Positions 15,666-23,694 of a stretch of DNA of 27,343 nucleotides are shown here, in pieces (within the stretch, counting starts at the first letter, position 1; each line of letters starts with the position of its first letter). Below the pieces are notes generated by a model. The model made no database searches. It saw only the letters and a list, made by a program, of their open reading frames with translations, and had not been told where the DNA came from. The stretch covers positions 1 through 27,343 of the forward strand of contig JADIZG010000042.1 in the NCBI GenBank assembly GCA_016704895.1, given 5' to 3'. The stretch is from Betaproteobacteria bacterium (lineage in GTDB: Bacteria; Pseudomonadota; Gammaproteobacteria; Burkholderiales; Casimicrobiaceae). The position numbers and the translations under genes were made by a program.

Positions 15666-17444
15666 CGGTGTTCCTCGATGCATGATTCGTTGGTGGTGAC
15701 AGTGTTGGCGAATCCCCGGTCCTTCCGGAAACGGTTCCACCTGCAGGATCGCCGGACGCCAGATGTCGGGCGGCTCGATAGGCGAAGACAACGGCGGCAC
15801 CCAACGTGGCGCCGGGTCCCGGGTAGAAGCCGCGAAACACGGAGCTGATGTCATTGCCGCATGCGTAGAGCCCCTGCAACGGAGCTCCAGCCTCACCGAG
15901 AACCCGTGAATCGACATCCGTGGCCAGGCCAATCGTGGTCCCGATGGTGCAGGGCGTCACGGGAAGGGCATAGTAGGGCGGATGCTCGATAGGGCCCATG
16001 CACGGATTCGGGCGATGTTCGGGATCTCCGTTGTGCCGATTCAGCACCCGGCTGCCACGCCCGAACTGGTTGTCGACGCCGTTGCGGGCATCGGCGTTGT
16101 AGGTCTCGACCGTTTCACGCAGCGCCACCGGATCAATGCCGGCGCTCTTCGCCAGCCCTTCGATCGAGCGGGCGCGGATCAGATAACCATCCCGCACGAA
16201 GGCCCCGATCCGCGACACCACCGGACGGACGAGTCCCAATCCGTACTTCCGGATGAAGCGGTGGTCGCAAATCAGATACGCGGGCATGACGGGCGTGCCC
16301 CCGTCGCCGTGCATCGCGACAACGAAGTCGTGATAGGAGTCCGCCTCGTTGACGAACCGCCGTCCGGAAACGCCAACGGCCATCAGGCCTGGCTTGCCGC
16401 GATCCATGTGACCGTGAATCCACAACACCTGGCTTCCGTCCTGCCGATGTCGAACTGAGGCAGGTGACCAATACGCGGGGTTGGAAACTGCGCGGTCCAG
16501 TGCCGCGCCGGCACGAAGCGCCGCGCTCACACCATCACCCGTCGCCCCTTCATCGGCCATCGAGTGTTCGTGCGGGTACCCCTCATCAATTCCGAGCGAA
16601 GTGGCACGCTGTGCGACACCCCACCGGTCGCAAGCACCACACCGCGCCGAGCCTTGACGAGCCGCCGACGGCCATCCTTCTCGATGATTGCTCCGGCGAT
16701 CCGCCCACCCTCTTGGTAGAGATCGATCAATCGGGCTTCGTACAAAATGGGCACGCCGAGCTGACGCAGGCTGTACATGTACCTGGCGACCAGCGCATTG
16801 CCGATCAGCAGACGCGTGCCGCGCCGGTAGCGCAGACGATCCCATGCGTGCCGGGCCAAGAGGCCAGTCGAGCGGCGAAAATTGGCGACGCTGGAAAAGG
16901 GGCGCAGGAGCATCGGGATTTCGCGACGCCCGACCATCATGCCGCCCATCACCATGAAGACGGCTCTCGGCGGCTTCAAACGATCGAAGTCCGCGCCAAG
17001 CATGCGGCCATCGAACGGCAGGGCGGTGATTGCATGTCCGGTCGCCGAGCCGAAGGGCCGATCGGCATGATAGTCCGGGTTGGTCGCATGGGCGAAGCGC
17101 ACCTCGCTATGCTGCGCCAGATAGTCGATCGCCTCAGGGGAGGCGCCGAGAAACGCCTCGAGCAGGTCGTGGCGCACCCAATCGCCGAGTTCTCCGAGGA
17201 GATACGATCGTGCTTGCTCCACGCCCACATCCGGGGTGCGCTGCAGGATGGGCGCGGCGCCCGGTACCCATAGCGAGCCCCCGGAAGTTGCGGTTGTTCC
17301 TCCAGCGAGCGCCGACTTCTCGAACACCTTCACATCCAGGCCTTCGGACGCAGCGACCAGGGCCGCCGTCAGCCCGGCCGCCCCGGTTCCGAACACAAGC
17401 ACATCGGCCTGTTCTTCGATGTCGTTGTCCGGCGTATCCACCAT
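15646..17444 (-). CDS. FAD-dependent oxidoreductase, 3-ketosteroid dehydrogenase/fumarate reductase type, one frameshift
   Basis: The N-terminal half (from ATG 17442-17444) shows the dinucleotide fold VLVFGTGAAGLTAALVA then VKVFEKS, and GGTTATSGGSLWVPG, typical of PF00890 flavoproteins. It runs to GVVLATGGVSHSVPLRSEL. Near 16587 one base is missing (TTGATG for TTGGATG), and the frame below continues DEGYPHEHSMADEGATGDGV, on to GLYACGNDISSVFRGFYPGP and ATLGAAVVFAYRAA. The tyrosine of GFYPGPGATLG corresponds to the conserved Y-P-G-x-G-A-T of delta-1-dehydrogenases. The repaired protein is 599 residues, a normal length. Such enzymes introduce a double bond next to a carbonyl. The substrate here is unknown. 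Confidence 0.85.
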
Positions 17445-17447
17445 GGC

Positions 17448-17609
17448 CTATCGTCCGGTTGTCACGCCGATGCCCGACTTCGTGCATGTCTGCGCGCCGG
17501 GATCGAACACGACCCGCTCGGCAAGCGCCTCCATTGTCCGGTCGTGCAGATGGAGATGTCGGATTGTCGGCTCGCCTTCGATCGACAGGGTACGAATGTC
17601 GTCAGGCAT
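17448..17609 (-). CDS. Small hypothetical protein between fumarylacetoacetase and flavoprotein
   Basis: ATG 17607-17609 to TAG 17448-17450 encodes 53 residues beginning MPDDIRTLSIEGEPTIRHLH and ending TKSGIGVTTGR. The stop lies 3 bases before the flavoprotein ATG. Upstream, a second frame starts at ATG 17677-17679, overlapping the fumarylacetoacetase stop as ATGA. It reads MMIDRDFRIRYESLRSEIW and stops at 17602-17604. If one base were restored near 17605-17610 the two would form a single protein of about 78 residues exactly filling the gap. Given the other single-base losses in the window this is plausible but unproven. I do not recognise the family. Confidence 0.45.
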   Translation of the reverse strand: MPDDIRTLSIEGEPTIRHLHLHDRTMEALAERVVFDPGAQTCTKSGIGVTTGR

Positions 17610-17675
17610 GATGAATCCGCACCCAGATTTCCGATCGTAGCGATTCGTACCGGATGCGGAAATCCCGATCGATCA

Positions 17676-19004
17676 TCATCGGCACGGCGAACCCACGGGC
17701 GCCATCGGAGGCTCGATCCGACCGCGGCACTCCCCGAACCCGATCGGAGCAAATCCATGCCGGGTGCAACGGGCACGCAGTATTACCTCATCGCCGTCAT
17801 CCAGAAAACGGCGCGTCTCGCCGCTGGGCAATTCGACCAGGCGTGCGCCATTGACGGTTTTCTCCAGCAGGCATCCCTCTTCGCCCGGCCCGGGACCGGA
17901 GATCGTCCCGGTGCCCAACAGATCGCCTGGGCGAAGGTTGCAGCCGTTGCTCGCGTGATGGACGAGCATCTGGAATACGCTCCAGTATTGCTGGGCGAAT
18001 TTCGCCTTGCCGACCACGGCTGCACCCATGTGTTTGTCACGCATTGCGGCAGTCTCCAGTGCCGCTTCGACCTCGATGTCGATGGCACTGCATCGATCCA
18101 GATCGGGGTCAGAAAGATAGCCCGGCGCTGGCGGAGCTTCAGGGCTCCGGGAAATCGGCTGCCGGAATGGCGCCAGCGCCTCCATCGTCACCACCCAAGG
18201 TGAAATCGACGTCAGGAAACTCTTGCCGAGGAACGGGCCCAGCGGTTGATACTCCCAGGCCTGGACGTCGCGGGCTGACCAGTCGTTGAGCAAGCACAAG
18301 CCGAAGACATGCTCTGCCGCGTCAGCAATCGGAATCGGCTTGCCCAGACTATTGCCGGGTCCGACGAAGATCCCGAGTTCGAGCTCGAAGTCCAGTTTCG
18401 TGGTTGGCTCGAACACCGGCGGTGAATCGGGCGCCCGTCTTTGCTGACCCCAAGGGCGCCGACAGGGATGGCCGCTGACCACGATCGAGGAAGCCCGTCC
18501 ATGGTAGCCGACCGGCAGATGCGTGAAGTTGGGAAAAAGGGGGTTCTCGGGACGAAAAATCCGGCCTGCATTCGTGGCGTGATGAATGGAGGTGTAGAAG
18601 TCCGTGTAGTCCCCAATACTCGCGGGAACCAACATCGTCACTTTGTCCTTTTGCCAAAGCAGCGGCTGCGTCTGCGGGCGCCGGTCCGAATCGGTGCGCA
18701 ACAGTCGCGAGAGTGTGAGGCGCAGTGCACGCCAATGCTGCGACCCAAGCGCCATCAAGGCATTGAGCGTCGTCTCCCGACAGGCGCGGGCAAGCGGCTC
18801 GGAATCTCCTCCAACGAGTCCCTGCTCCGCGGCAGCGCGCAGATCGAGGACATAGTCACCAATCGCGACACCCAGACGGGCCTCCCCCCCTTCCTTGGGC
18901 ACGAACGCGCCGAACGGCAGGTTCTGAATGGGGAAGTCCCCCCCGCGCACTTCTGCGCCCGGGACCCAACTCGTCAAGTCCTTGTCGTGCGTTTCATTGA
19001 TCAC
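17676..19004 (-). CDS. fahA: Fumarylacetoacetase
   Basis: Fumarylacetoacetase cleaves the C-C bond of fumarylacetoacetate to give fumarate and acetoacetate, the last step of tyrosine/homogentisate breakdown. The 442-residue protein has the SH3-like N-terminal domain and the beta-roll catalytic domain. GDYTDFYTSIHHATNAGRIF matches the canonical block holding the metal-binding aspartate (Asp135) and catalytic histidine (His142). LPVGYHGRASSIVVSG, KLDFELELGIFVGPGN and LNDWSARDVQAWEYQPLGPF are full-length FAH motifs, distinguishing it from the shorter YcgM-type hydrolases. Start is GTG 19002-19004 with GGAGG about 8 bases before it. Neither homogentisate dioxygenase nor maleylacetoacetate isomerase is in the window, so the true substrate may be a different diketo acid. 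Confidence 0.9.
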   Translation of the reverse strand: MINETHDKDLTSWVPGAEVRGGDFPIQNLPFGAFVPKEGGEARLGVAIGDYVLDLRAAAEQGLVGGDSEPLARACRETTLNALMALGSQHWRALRLTLSRLLRTDSDRRPQTQPLLWQKDKVTMLVPASIGDYTDFYTSIHHATNAGRIFRPENPLFPNFTHLPVGYHGRASSIVVSGHPCRRPWGQQRRAPDSPPVFEPTTKLDFELELGIFVGPGNSLGKPIPIADAAEHVFGLCLLNDWSARDVQAWEYQPLGPFLGKSFLTSISPWVVTMEALAPFRQPISRSPEAPPAPGYLSDPDLDRCSAIDIEVEAALETAAMRDKHMGAAVVGKAKFAQQYWSVFQMLVHHASNGCNLRPGDLLGTGTISGPGPGEEGCLLEKTVNGARLVELPSGETRRFLDDGDEVILRARCTRHGFAPIGFGECRGRIEPPMAPVGSPCR

Positions 19005-19027
19005 TCGCGAGGCCTCCGTGGTCTGCC

Positions 19028-20872
19028 TTATACAGCCGACTGTTCCCGGGCGACGGCTGGCGATTGGGCCATTTCGCGACGGCGAACCGTTGTTCTGTCG
19101 ACGTCCATCTCGAGGGCGTCATTGAAAAAGACGCCGTAGTGGGTCAGCGCGGAATCACGCGAAACGTACCCCAGCCGAACGTCGGTCTTGACGCGATCGA
19201 GATCCCGTTTCCAGGCATGGCCATAACCACCCCCGCCGCCAGTGCGGATCACGATGCGATCGCCGTCATCCACATCATAAGTTCCCTTGAAGGAGCGAAT
19301 GTGCGTACCGTCGCGCCGCACGATATCGACCTCCGATACCTTGCCCTCCCCTCCCCCGGCAACGCCCCAGGGCGCGCACTTGGTTCGATCGATCTTGAGC
19401 GTGATCCGGCAAGGCCCGGTGACGAGATACACCTTCTCGACGCCGAGGCCACCGCGAAACTCTCCCACTCCGCCAGAGTCGCAGCGCAGCCGATACGACG
19501 CGAAGCGGAACGGATAATAGGCCTCCTGCACCTCGATCGGGACATCCGACGTGTCGCCGTGCACGTTCGATCGCGACGGGCCGTAGCCATCCATACTCGA
19601 CGAAGCGCCCCAACCTCCCACGGATGTATCGAGGTGAAAGAACGGCTTGCCGGTGGCAGCGCTCTTGCCATGGAACGCATAGGCACCATACGTGCCATGA
19701 TGGGCCGCCGCCGCTCGATCGGGAAACGGTTCCGCTAGAGCGCGCAGAATCGTGTCCACGGTCGTCGGGATCATGTGGCCCGATAGTCCGAGGGGAGCAT
19801 TGCGGCGAGCCGAGAGAAACTTCCCCTCCGGGATTTCGACATCGAGGAGATCGAAATCGCCCTCGTTCAGGGGCTCGTCCGGCGAGATCAGACATTTGAG
19901 AGCAATCCGGGCCGCGGCCACCGCACCGCCATTGCGCCCGGCATTCATAGGGCCGGACAATTGATCCGCGACATTCACATAGTCGACGGTGATGCGCTTC
20001 CCATCCAGTCGCACCGTGACGCCGATCGGAACCGTCTTGTCCAGGTTCACCCCGTCGTTGTCCAGGAACGCATAGGCCGAAAACTCGCCCTTCGGCGCAG
20101 CCTCTATTGCCACCTTGCTGAGGTGACGCGCATGATCTCTCATGGTGGTGATCGCGCTGTGGAACCGATCCACACCATACTTCCCGACGATCTGCCTCAC
20201 CATGTCCCGACCAAGCAAGCAACCGGCGATCTGCGCCTCGACGTCGCCGATCAGCTCGTCCGGAAACCGCGTGTTGTAGCGGATCATCCGGAACATGTCC
20301 TCGGAGCGCTCGCCCCGATGCATCAGCTTGACACTTCGGAACTGGATGCCTTCCTGGAAGATCTCGGTCGTCGACGTGGAAGTGCTGGAGCCTACCAAAA
20401 TGCCGCCGACATCGATCCAGTGCATGAGGATGCAGAAGTACGCGACGATCTCGCCGTGCCCTCGCTCGGCGCGAATCGGCGTATACATGACCACATTGTT
20501 GAGGTGTTGTCCCAAGGTCTCCGCGTGGTTGGAGATCAGGACATCGCCCTCGGCAATGTTGTCCGCTCCGTGCAGCGCAATTCCGTCTCTGACCGCCGTA
20601 CCGAGCGCATTCGCAGCGAAGATCAGCAGGCTGCCACGCGACTGAGAGATCAGGTCCCCATCAGGATCAACAATCCCGACGGCGTAATCCTTGTACTCGT
20701 TGATCAATTGCGAGAAGGCCGTTCGGGTAACGTTCCGATCGATCTGATTGGGAATCGATACCAGATCATTGCGGATGATGTGGAGTGTTATCAGGTCCTC
20801 GAATCCGATCTTTCGCTCGTCCACTTTCGCCATTCCCGTCACGCTGGCATTCACCGCATCACCCCGCTTCAT
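19028..20872 (-). CDS. Hydantoinase B/oxoprolinase family protein
   Basis: This 614-residue protein belongs to Hydantoinase_B (PF02538), the second subunit of N-methylhydantoinase, 5-oxoprolinase-like, caprolactamase, and acetone/acetophenone carboxylase enzymes. Typical features are DLISQSRGSLLIFAANAL near residue 75, a GDVLISNHAE segment (family form D-x-x-x-x-N-D-P), LSGPMNAGRNGGAVAAARIA, LSGHMIPTTVDTILRALA, and the glycine-rich end RGGLGVEKVYL and RTGGGGGYGHAW. The ATG at 20870-20872 overlaps the HyuA stop as ATGA, the usual coupled arrangement for the two subunits. Fumarylacetoacetase follows after 23 bases. Whether the complex hydrolyses an amide or carboxylates a ketone cannot be decided from motifs. 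Confidence 0.9.
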   Translation of the reverse strand: MKRGDAVNASVTGMAKVDERKIGFEDLITLHIIRNDLVSIPNQIDRNVTRTAFSQLINEYKDYAVGIVDPDGDLISQSRGSLLIFAANALGTAVRDGIALHGADNIAEGDVLISNHAETLGQHLNNVVMYTPIRAERGHGEIVAYFCILMHWIDVGGILVGSSTSTSTTEIFQEGIQFRSVKLMHRGERSEDMFRMIRYNTRFPDELIGDVEAQIAGCLLGRDMVRQIVGKYGVDRFHSAITTMRDHARHLSKVAIEAAPKGEFSAYAFLDNDGVNLDKTVPIGVTVRLDGKRITVDYVNVADQLSGPMNAGRNGGAVAAARIALKCLISPDEPLNEGDFDLLDVEIPEGKFLSARRNAPLGLSGHMIPTTVDTILRALAEPFPDRAAAAHHGTYGAYAFHGKSAATGKPFFHLDTSVGGWGASSSMDGYGPSRSNVHGDTSDVPIEVQEAYYPFRFASYRLRCDSGGVGEFRGGLGVEKVYLVTGPCRITLKIDRTKCAPWGVAGGGEGKVSEVDIVRRDGTHIRSFKGTYDVDDGDRIVIRTGGGGGYGHAWKRDLDRVKTDVRLGYVSRDSALTHYGVFFNDALEMDVDRTTVRRREMAQSPAVAREQSAV

Positions 20873-22932
20873 GACAAATCGCACGAGATCAGAATTTCGC
20901 CCAGTCTTCCAATCTCCGCGACATCGCCCGGCAGAAGGACGGTCGTCGAGCTGTACTCCTCGATGATCGCCGGCCCGGAGATCTTGAATCCGACCGGCAG
21001 CGAGCTGCGATCCCACACTTCGGTCTCGACTCGCTCGAACGGTCGGGGAAAATACACCACGCGCTTCGACGATGGAGTCGGATTTGCTACCTGACTCGAC
21101 GACCCGAACGACTCGAGTCCGGGACGTGCCACGTCGCCCTCCATGAACAGGCGGACGCCGACGATCTCGACGGCACAGTCCGCGTTGACATGTCCGTAGC
21201 GAGAACTGTAGTTTTCGTCGAACTTGGTCAGAATCGTTTCGACGGTTGCGCCGCGGCCGATCCGGATCTGGACGCTGTGCTTCTGGCCGCGGTAGCGCAT
21301 CTCGAGCGAGCGCTCACCGCTCGTCGCGACTGATCCGCATTCGCGCGCTAGCGTCGAGCGTGCCTCTGCCTCCAATTCACCGAACACTACCTCCGCCTCC
21401 CGCAGCGTGTCCGCCGACACCTCACCAACGACTGTCCTTGCGAGATCGACACGGATCGGAGCCAGGAGCATACCGAGACAGCTGAAGTTCCCGGGATGCG
21501 GCGGCACGACGACGCGAGGGATACTCAAGGCGCGCGCCAATTGGGTACCGAACAAGGGACCGCTACCACCAAACACGAACAGCGCGAACTCACGTACGTC
21601 GTATCCACGCTCGATCGAAATTTCCTTGATGGCGTTGGTCATCGCGACGTTTGCGAGATCCAGGATGCCTTGCGCGGCGACATCCACGCCGTCCGCATTG
21701 CCGAAGCCGAGTGGTTCCGCGATTCTGGTCGCGATCGCCTGCCTGGCCCTCTCGACGTCGAGAGTCAAGCGGCCGCCCATGAACTTGCCGGTGCCAATTC
21801 GCCCCAGCACCAGGTTCGCATCTGTGACCGTGGGTTCGACACCGCCCCTCCCGAATGCGACCGGGCCCGGCTCCGAGCCCGCGCTTTGCGGGCCTACCGT
21901 GAAGTCTCCACCGTTGTCGATACGGGCAATGGATCCACCACCCGCCCCGACTTCCACGATGTCGATGACCGGCGTGCGTATCGGGAATCCGTGGTCATAG
22001 CCGCCGACATAGTAGAGCGGCTGGACATCGAACTGCGCGTTCATGACAAGAGCACACTTCGCGGTGGTCCCACCCATGTCGAAGGCGATGACGTTGTCAA
22101 TTCTAAGCTCGGCGGCGTATCTCGCGGCGCCGATGCATCCGCCGACCGGACCCGATTCGACAAGGGCAATCGGCTCCGCAATCGACCGGTCTGTCGAAAG
22201 CACCCCGCCGTTGGATCCCATCATGTAGAACGTCCCGTTGAATGCGCGCTGCTTGAGTCGCGCATCGAACATGCCCACGTAACGGCGCATTTGGGGACCG
22301 ACATAGGCATTGGCCGCCGCAGTCGATGTGCGCTCGTATTCGTACCACTCCCGGCTCAACGCGCTGCCGGAAGTGATGTACGCATTCGGGAGACGCTTCC
22401 TCAGAATGTTGACCGCCCGCTGTTCGTGCTCGGCGTTAACGTACGCATTCAAGAACGCAACGGCCACGGCCTCGACACCCAGGCCCGCGAGGCGATCACC
22501 CAGCGCCTGCAAGTCGCCTTCGTGCAAGGGGACAACGACGTTCCCCTTTGCATCAATGCGCTCATCGACATCGAAGCGCAGATCGCGGGCCACCAGCACT
22601 GGATCGCGGCGATACCGCAGCGAGAAAGGCACCGGCCGATTGCCACGACGGATCTCGAGCAGGTCGGAGAACCCTTTGGTTGTCACCAGGGCCGTTCTCG
22701 CGCCATTGCGCTGAATGAATGCGTTGATGACATGAGTGGTGCCGTGCTTGAAAAGGTATCCTCGGCCCAGATCGACATCGGCATACTCCAGACCCTCCAG
22801 CGCTCCATCCGCGAGATTCGAATAGCTCGTCAGTGCCTTTCCGTAACTGATACGGCCGCTCGATGAATCGAATGCCACGACGTCGGTGAAGGTGCCACCG
22901 GTATCGGCCGCGATCAAGTAAGTTTTGTCCAC
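20869..22932 (-). CDS. Hydantoinase A/oxoprolinase family protein
   Basis: This is the ATP-using A subunit paired with the B subunit downstream. It has the Hydant_A_N domain (AADTGGTFTDVVAFD at the start; HGTTHVINAFIQRNGARTALVTTKGF) and the Hydantoinase_A domain with an actin-like fold (SNGGVLSTDRS, VESGPVGGCIGAA, FDMGGTTAKCALV, VGAGGGSIARID, FGGSGPLFGTQLARAL). Known relatives couple ATP hydrolysis to opening of hydantoins, oxoproline or caprolactam, or to carboxylation of acetone or acetophenone. The start is taken as GTG 22930-22932, which leaves seven residues before the ADTGG motif as in homologues and has AGGGA upstream. An earlier GTG at 22984-22986 would add 18 residues but lies upstream of the candidate promoter. 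Predicted length is 687. Confidence 0.9.
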   Translation of the reverse strand: MDKTYLIAADTGGTFTDVVAFDSSSGRISYGKALTSYSNLADGALEGLEYADVDLGRGYLFKHGTTHVINAFIQRNGARTALVTTKGFSDLLEIRRGNRPVPFSLRYRRDPVLVARDLRFDVDERIDAKGNVVVPLHEGDLQALGDRLAGLGVEAVAVAFLNAYVNAEHEQRAVNILRKRLPNAYITSGSALSREWYEYERTSTAAANAYVGPQMRRYVGMFDARLKQRAFNGTFYMMGSNGGVLSTDRSIAEPIALVESGPVGGCIGAARYAAELRIDNVIAFDMGGTTAKCALVMNAQFDVQPLYYVGGYDHGFPIRTPVIDIVEVGAGGGSIARIDNGGDFTVGPQSAGSEPGPVAFGRGGVEPTVTDANLVLGRIGTGKFMGGRLTLDVERARQAIATRIAEPLGFGNADGVDVAAQGILDLANVAMTNAIKEISIERGYDVREFALFVFGGSGPLFGTQLARALSIPRVVVPPHPGNFSCLGMLLAPIRVDLARTVVGEVSADTLREAEVVFGELEAEARSTLARECGSVATSGERSLEMRYRGQKHSVQIRIGRGATVETILTKFDENYSSRYGHVNADCAVEIVGVRLFMEGDVARPGLESFGSSSQVANPTPSSKRVVYFPRPFERVETEVWDRSSLPVGFKISGPAIIEEYSSTTVLLPGDVAEIGRLGEILISCDLS

Positions 22933-22966
22933 CTCTGATGATCCCTGGTTTTGGTAGTCACGGAGG

Positions 22967-22995
22967 ATTGTAGGGTTTGGCGTCACCGAACTGAA
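22967..22995 (-). promoter_or_regulatory. Candidate sigma70 promoter of the hyu operon
   Basis: Read on the minus strand, TTCAGT (22995-22990) and TACAAT (22972-22967) are 17 bases apart. The -10 matches five of six consensus bases and the -35 three of six. Transcription would begin near 22960, giving a short leader before the GTG at 22932. Confidence 0.4.
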
Positions 22996-23004
22996 CCATC
23001 AAAC

Positions 23005-23025
23005 AGGTACAGGCACCTTGTACCT
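23005..23025. repeat. REP-like hairpin upstream of the hyu operon
   Basis: AGGTACA (23005-23011) and TGTACCT (23019-23025) form a perfect 7-bp stem around GGCACCT, followed on the plus strand by TTT. The loop region shares CAGGCAC with the palindrome at 8998-9021. It could act as a terminator for plus-strand transcription or be a mobile REP-type sequence. Confidence 0.5.
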
Positions 23026-23355
23026 TTTGGCCACAATGCGCCGCATCCGGCTACGGTCCGTACTGTGACCAGGGTTGGATCTGCGTGAGTGCCGTCGCGG
23101 TAGTGACGTTGGCTGATGACCGTTCCCGGTGTCGGCGCAAAGGTCTGCCAGGTTGGTGTTGATCAGGCGCTGCGCGCCCGTCGCTCCGCTTCTCGCGAGG
23201 CCAGCCACGGCCACTGCGACGATTTTCGAACTTCTGTTGTTCCGCTTCCTGGCTTTACGCTGTCGGGGGGTTGGGGCATTCTTGCTTCCACCATCTCTCT
23301 CCACTACCCCGGCCAAGGTTTGCCGGAAACAGCCGTGCCCTTCGTCGCGATCTTC
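23026..23355. other. About 330 bases with no recognisable gene
   Basis: Several open frames cross this stretch on both strands, including a minus-strand frame of 182 codons that is rich in Arg, Ser and Asn and runs antisense to the acyl-CoA ligase remnant. None shows a recognised domain or ribosome binding site. Given the neighbouring remnants it is probably decayed or rearranged DNA. Confidence 0.5.
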
Positions 23356-23694
23356 GGTCTGCCTGGCGGGTTCAACGTGGTCACGCGGGAGGTCGAGGTG
23401 TTTCCGACGACGCAACCGGGGGTAAGGGAGGTGGTAATGGGCGAGGCTCCGCCCGCGCGGCTGGGAGGCGGTGCGTATGCATTCGTGAAGGTGGCGGCAG
23501 GGGTTCAGGTGAACAGGGAGGGTTTGCAGGCGTACTGCCGGGGGCACATCGCGGGCTACAGGGCCCGGCGGGGCGTGGACTTCGTGGACGGGTGGCCGCT
23601 GACAAGGGGTCAGAGGATCCAGTTCGAGTTCAAGGGGCGCGCCGCAGGGCGCGTGGTGCCATGCGGCATGGCTGGCGGTGCCATGAATGCTTAA
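23356..23694 (+). pseudogene. C-terminal remnant of an acyl-CoA ligase (AMP-binding enzyme)
   Basis: In one frame the sequence reads GGFNVVTREVEVFPTTQPGV, then REVVMGEAP, then GGAYAFVKVAAGVQVNREGL, QAYCRGHIAGY, and VDFVDGWPLTRGQRIQFEF. This follows the C-terminal domain of acyl-CoA synthetases (G-G-x-N-V-x-P-x-E-V-E; H-P-A-V-x-E; A-Y-C-R-x-x-I-A-G-Y-K; F-V-D-x-x-P-L-T-x-T-G-K-I-Q-K). The catalytic lysine of the T-G-K-I-Q-K motif has become glutamine (RGQRIQ), glutamates and a tyrosine are lost elsewhere, and the whole AMP-binding N-terminal domain is missing. The frame ends at TAA 23692-23694, overlapping the permease start. It is a dead fragment. Confidence 0.7.

Noticed and set aside
22933..22986. 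Upstream GTG start (22984-22986) for HyuA
   Set aside because: It would lie upstream of the candidate promoter -10 and gives an N-terminus longer than usual before the DTGGTFTD motif. GTG 22930-22932 fits better, though not proven.
22999..23547. Minus-strand frame of 182 codons upstream of the hyu operon
   Set aside because: It has no recognisable domain and biased composition, and it partly overlaps the acyl-CoA ligase remnant on the other strand. It could not be supported as a gene.
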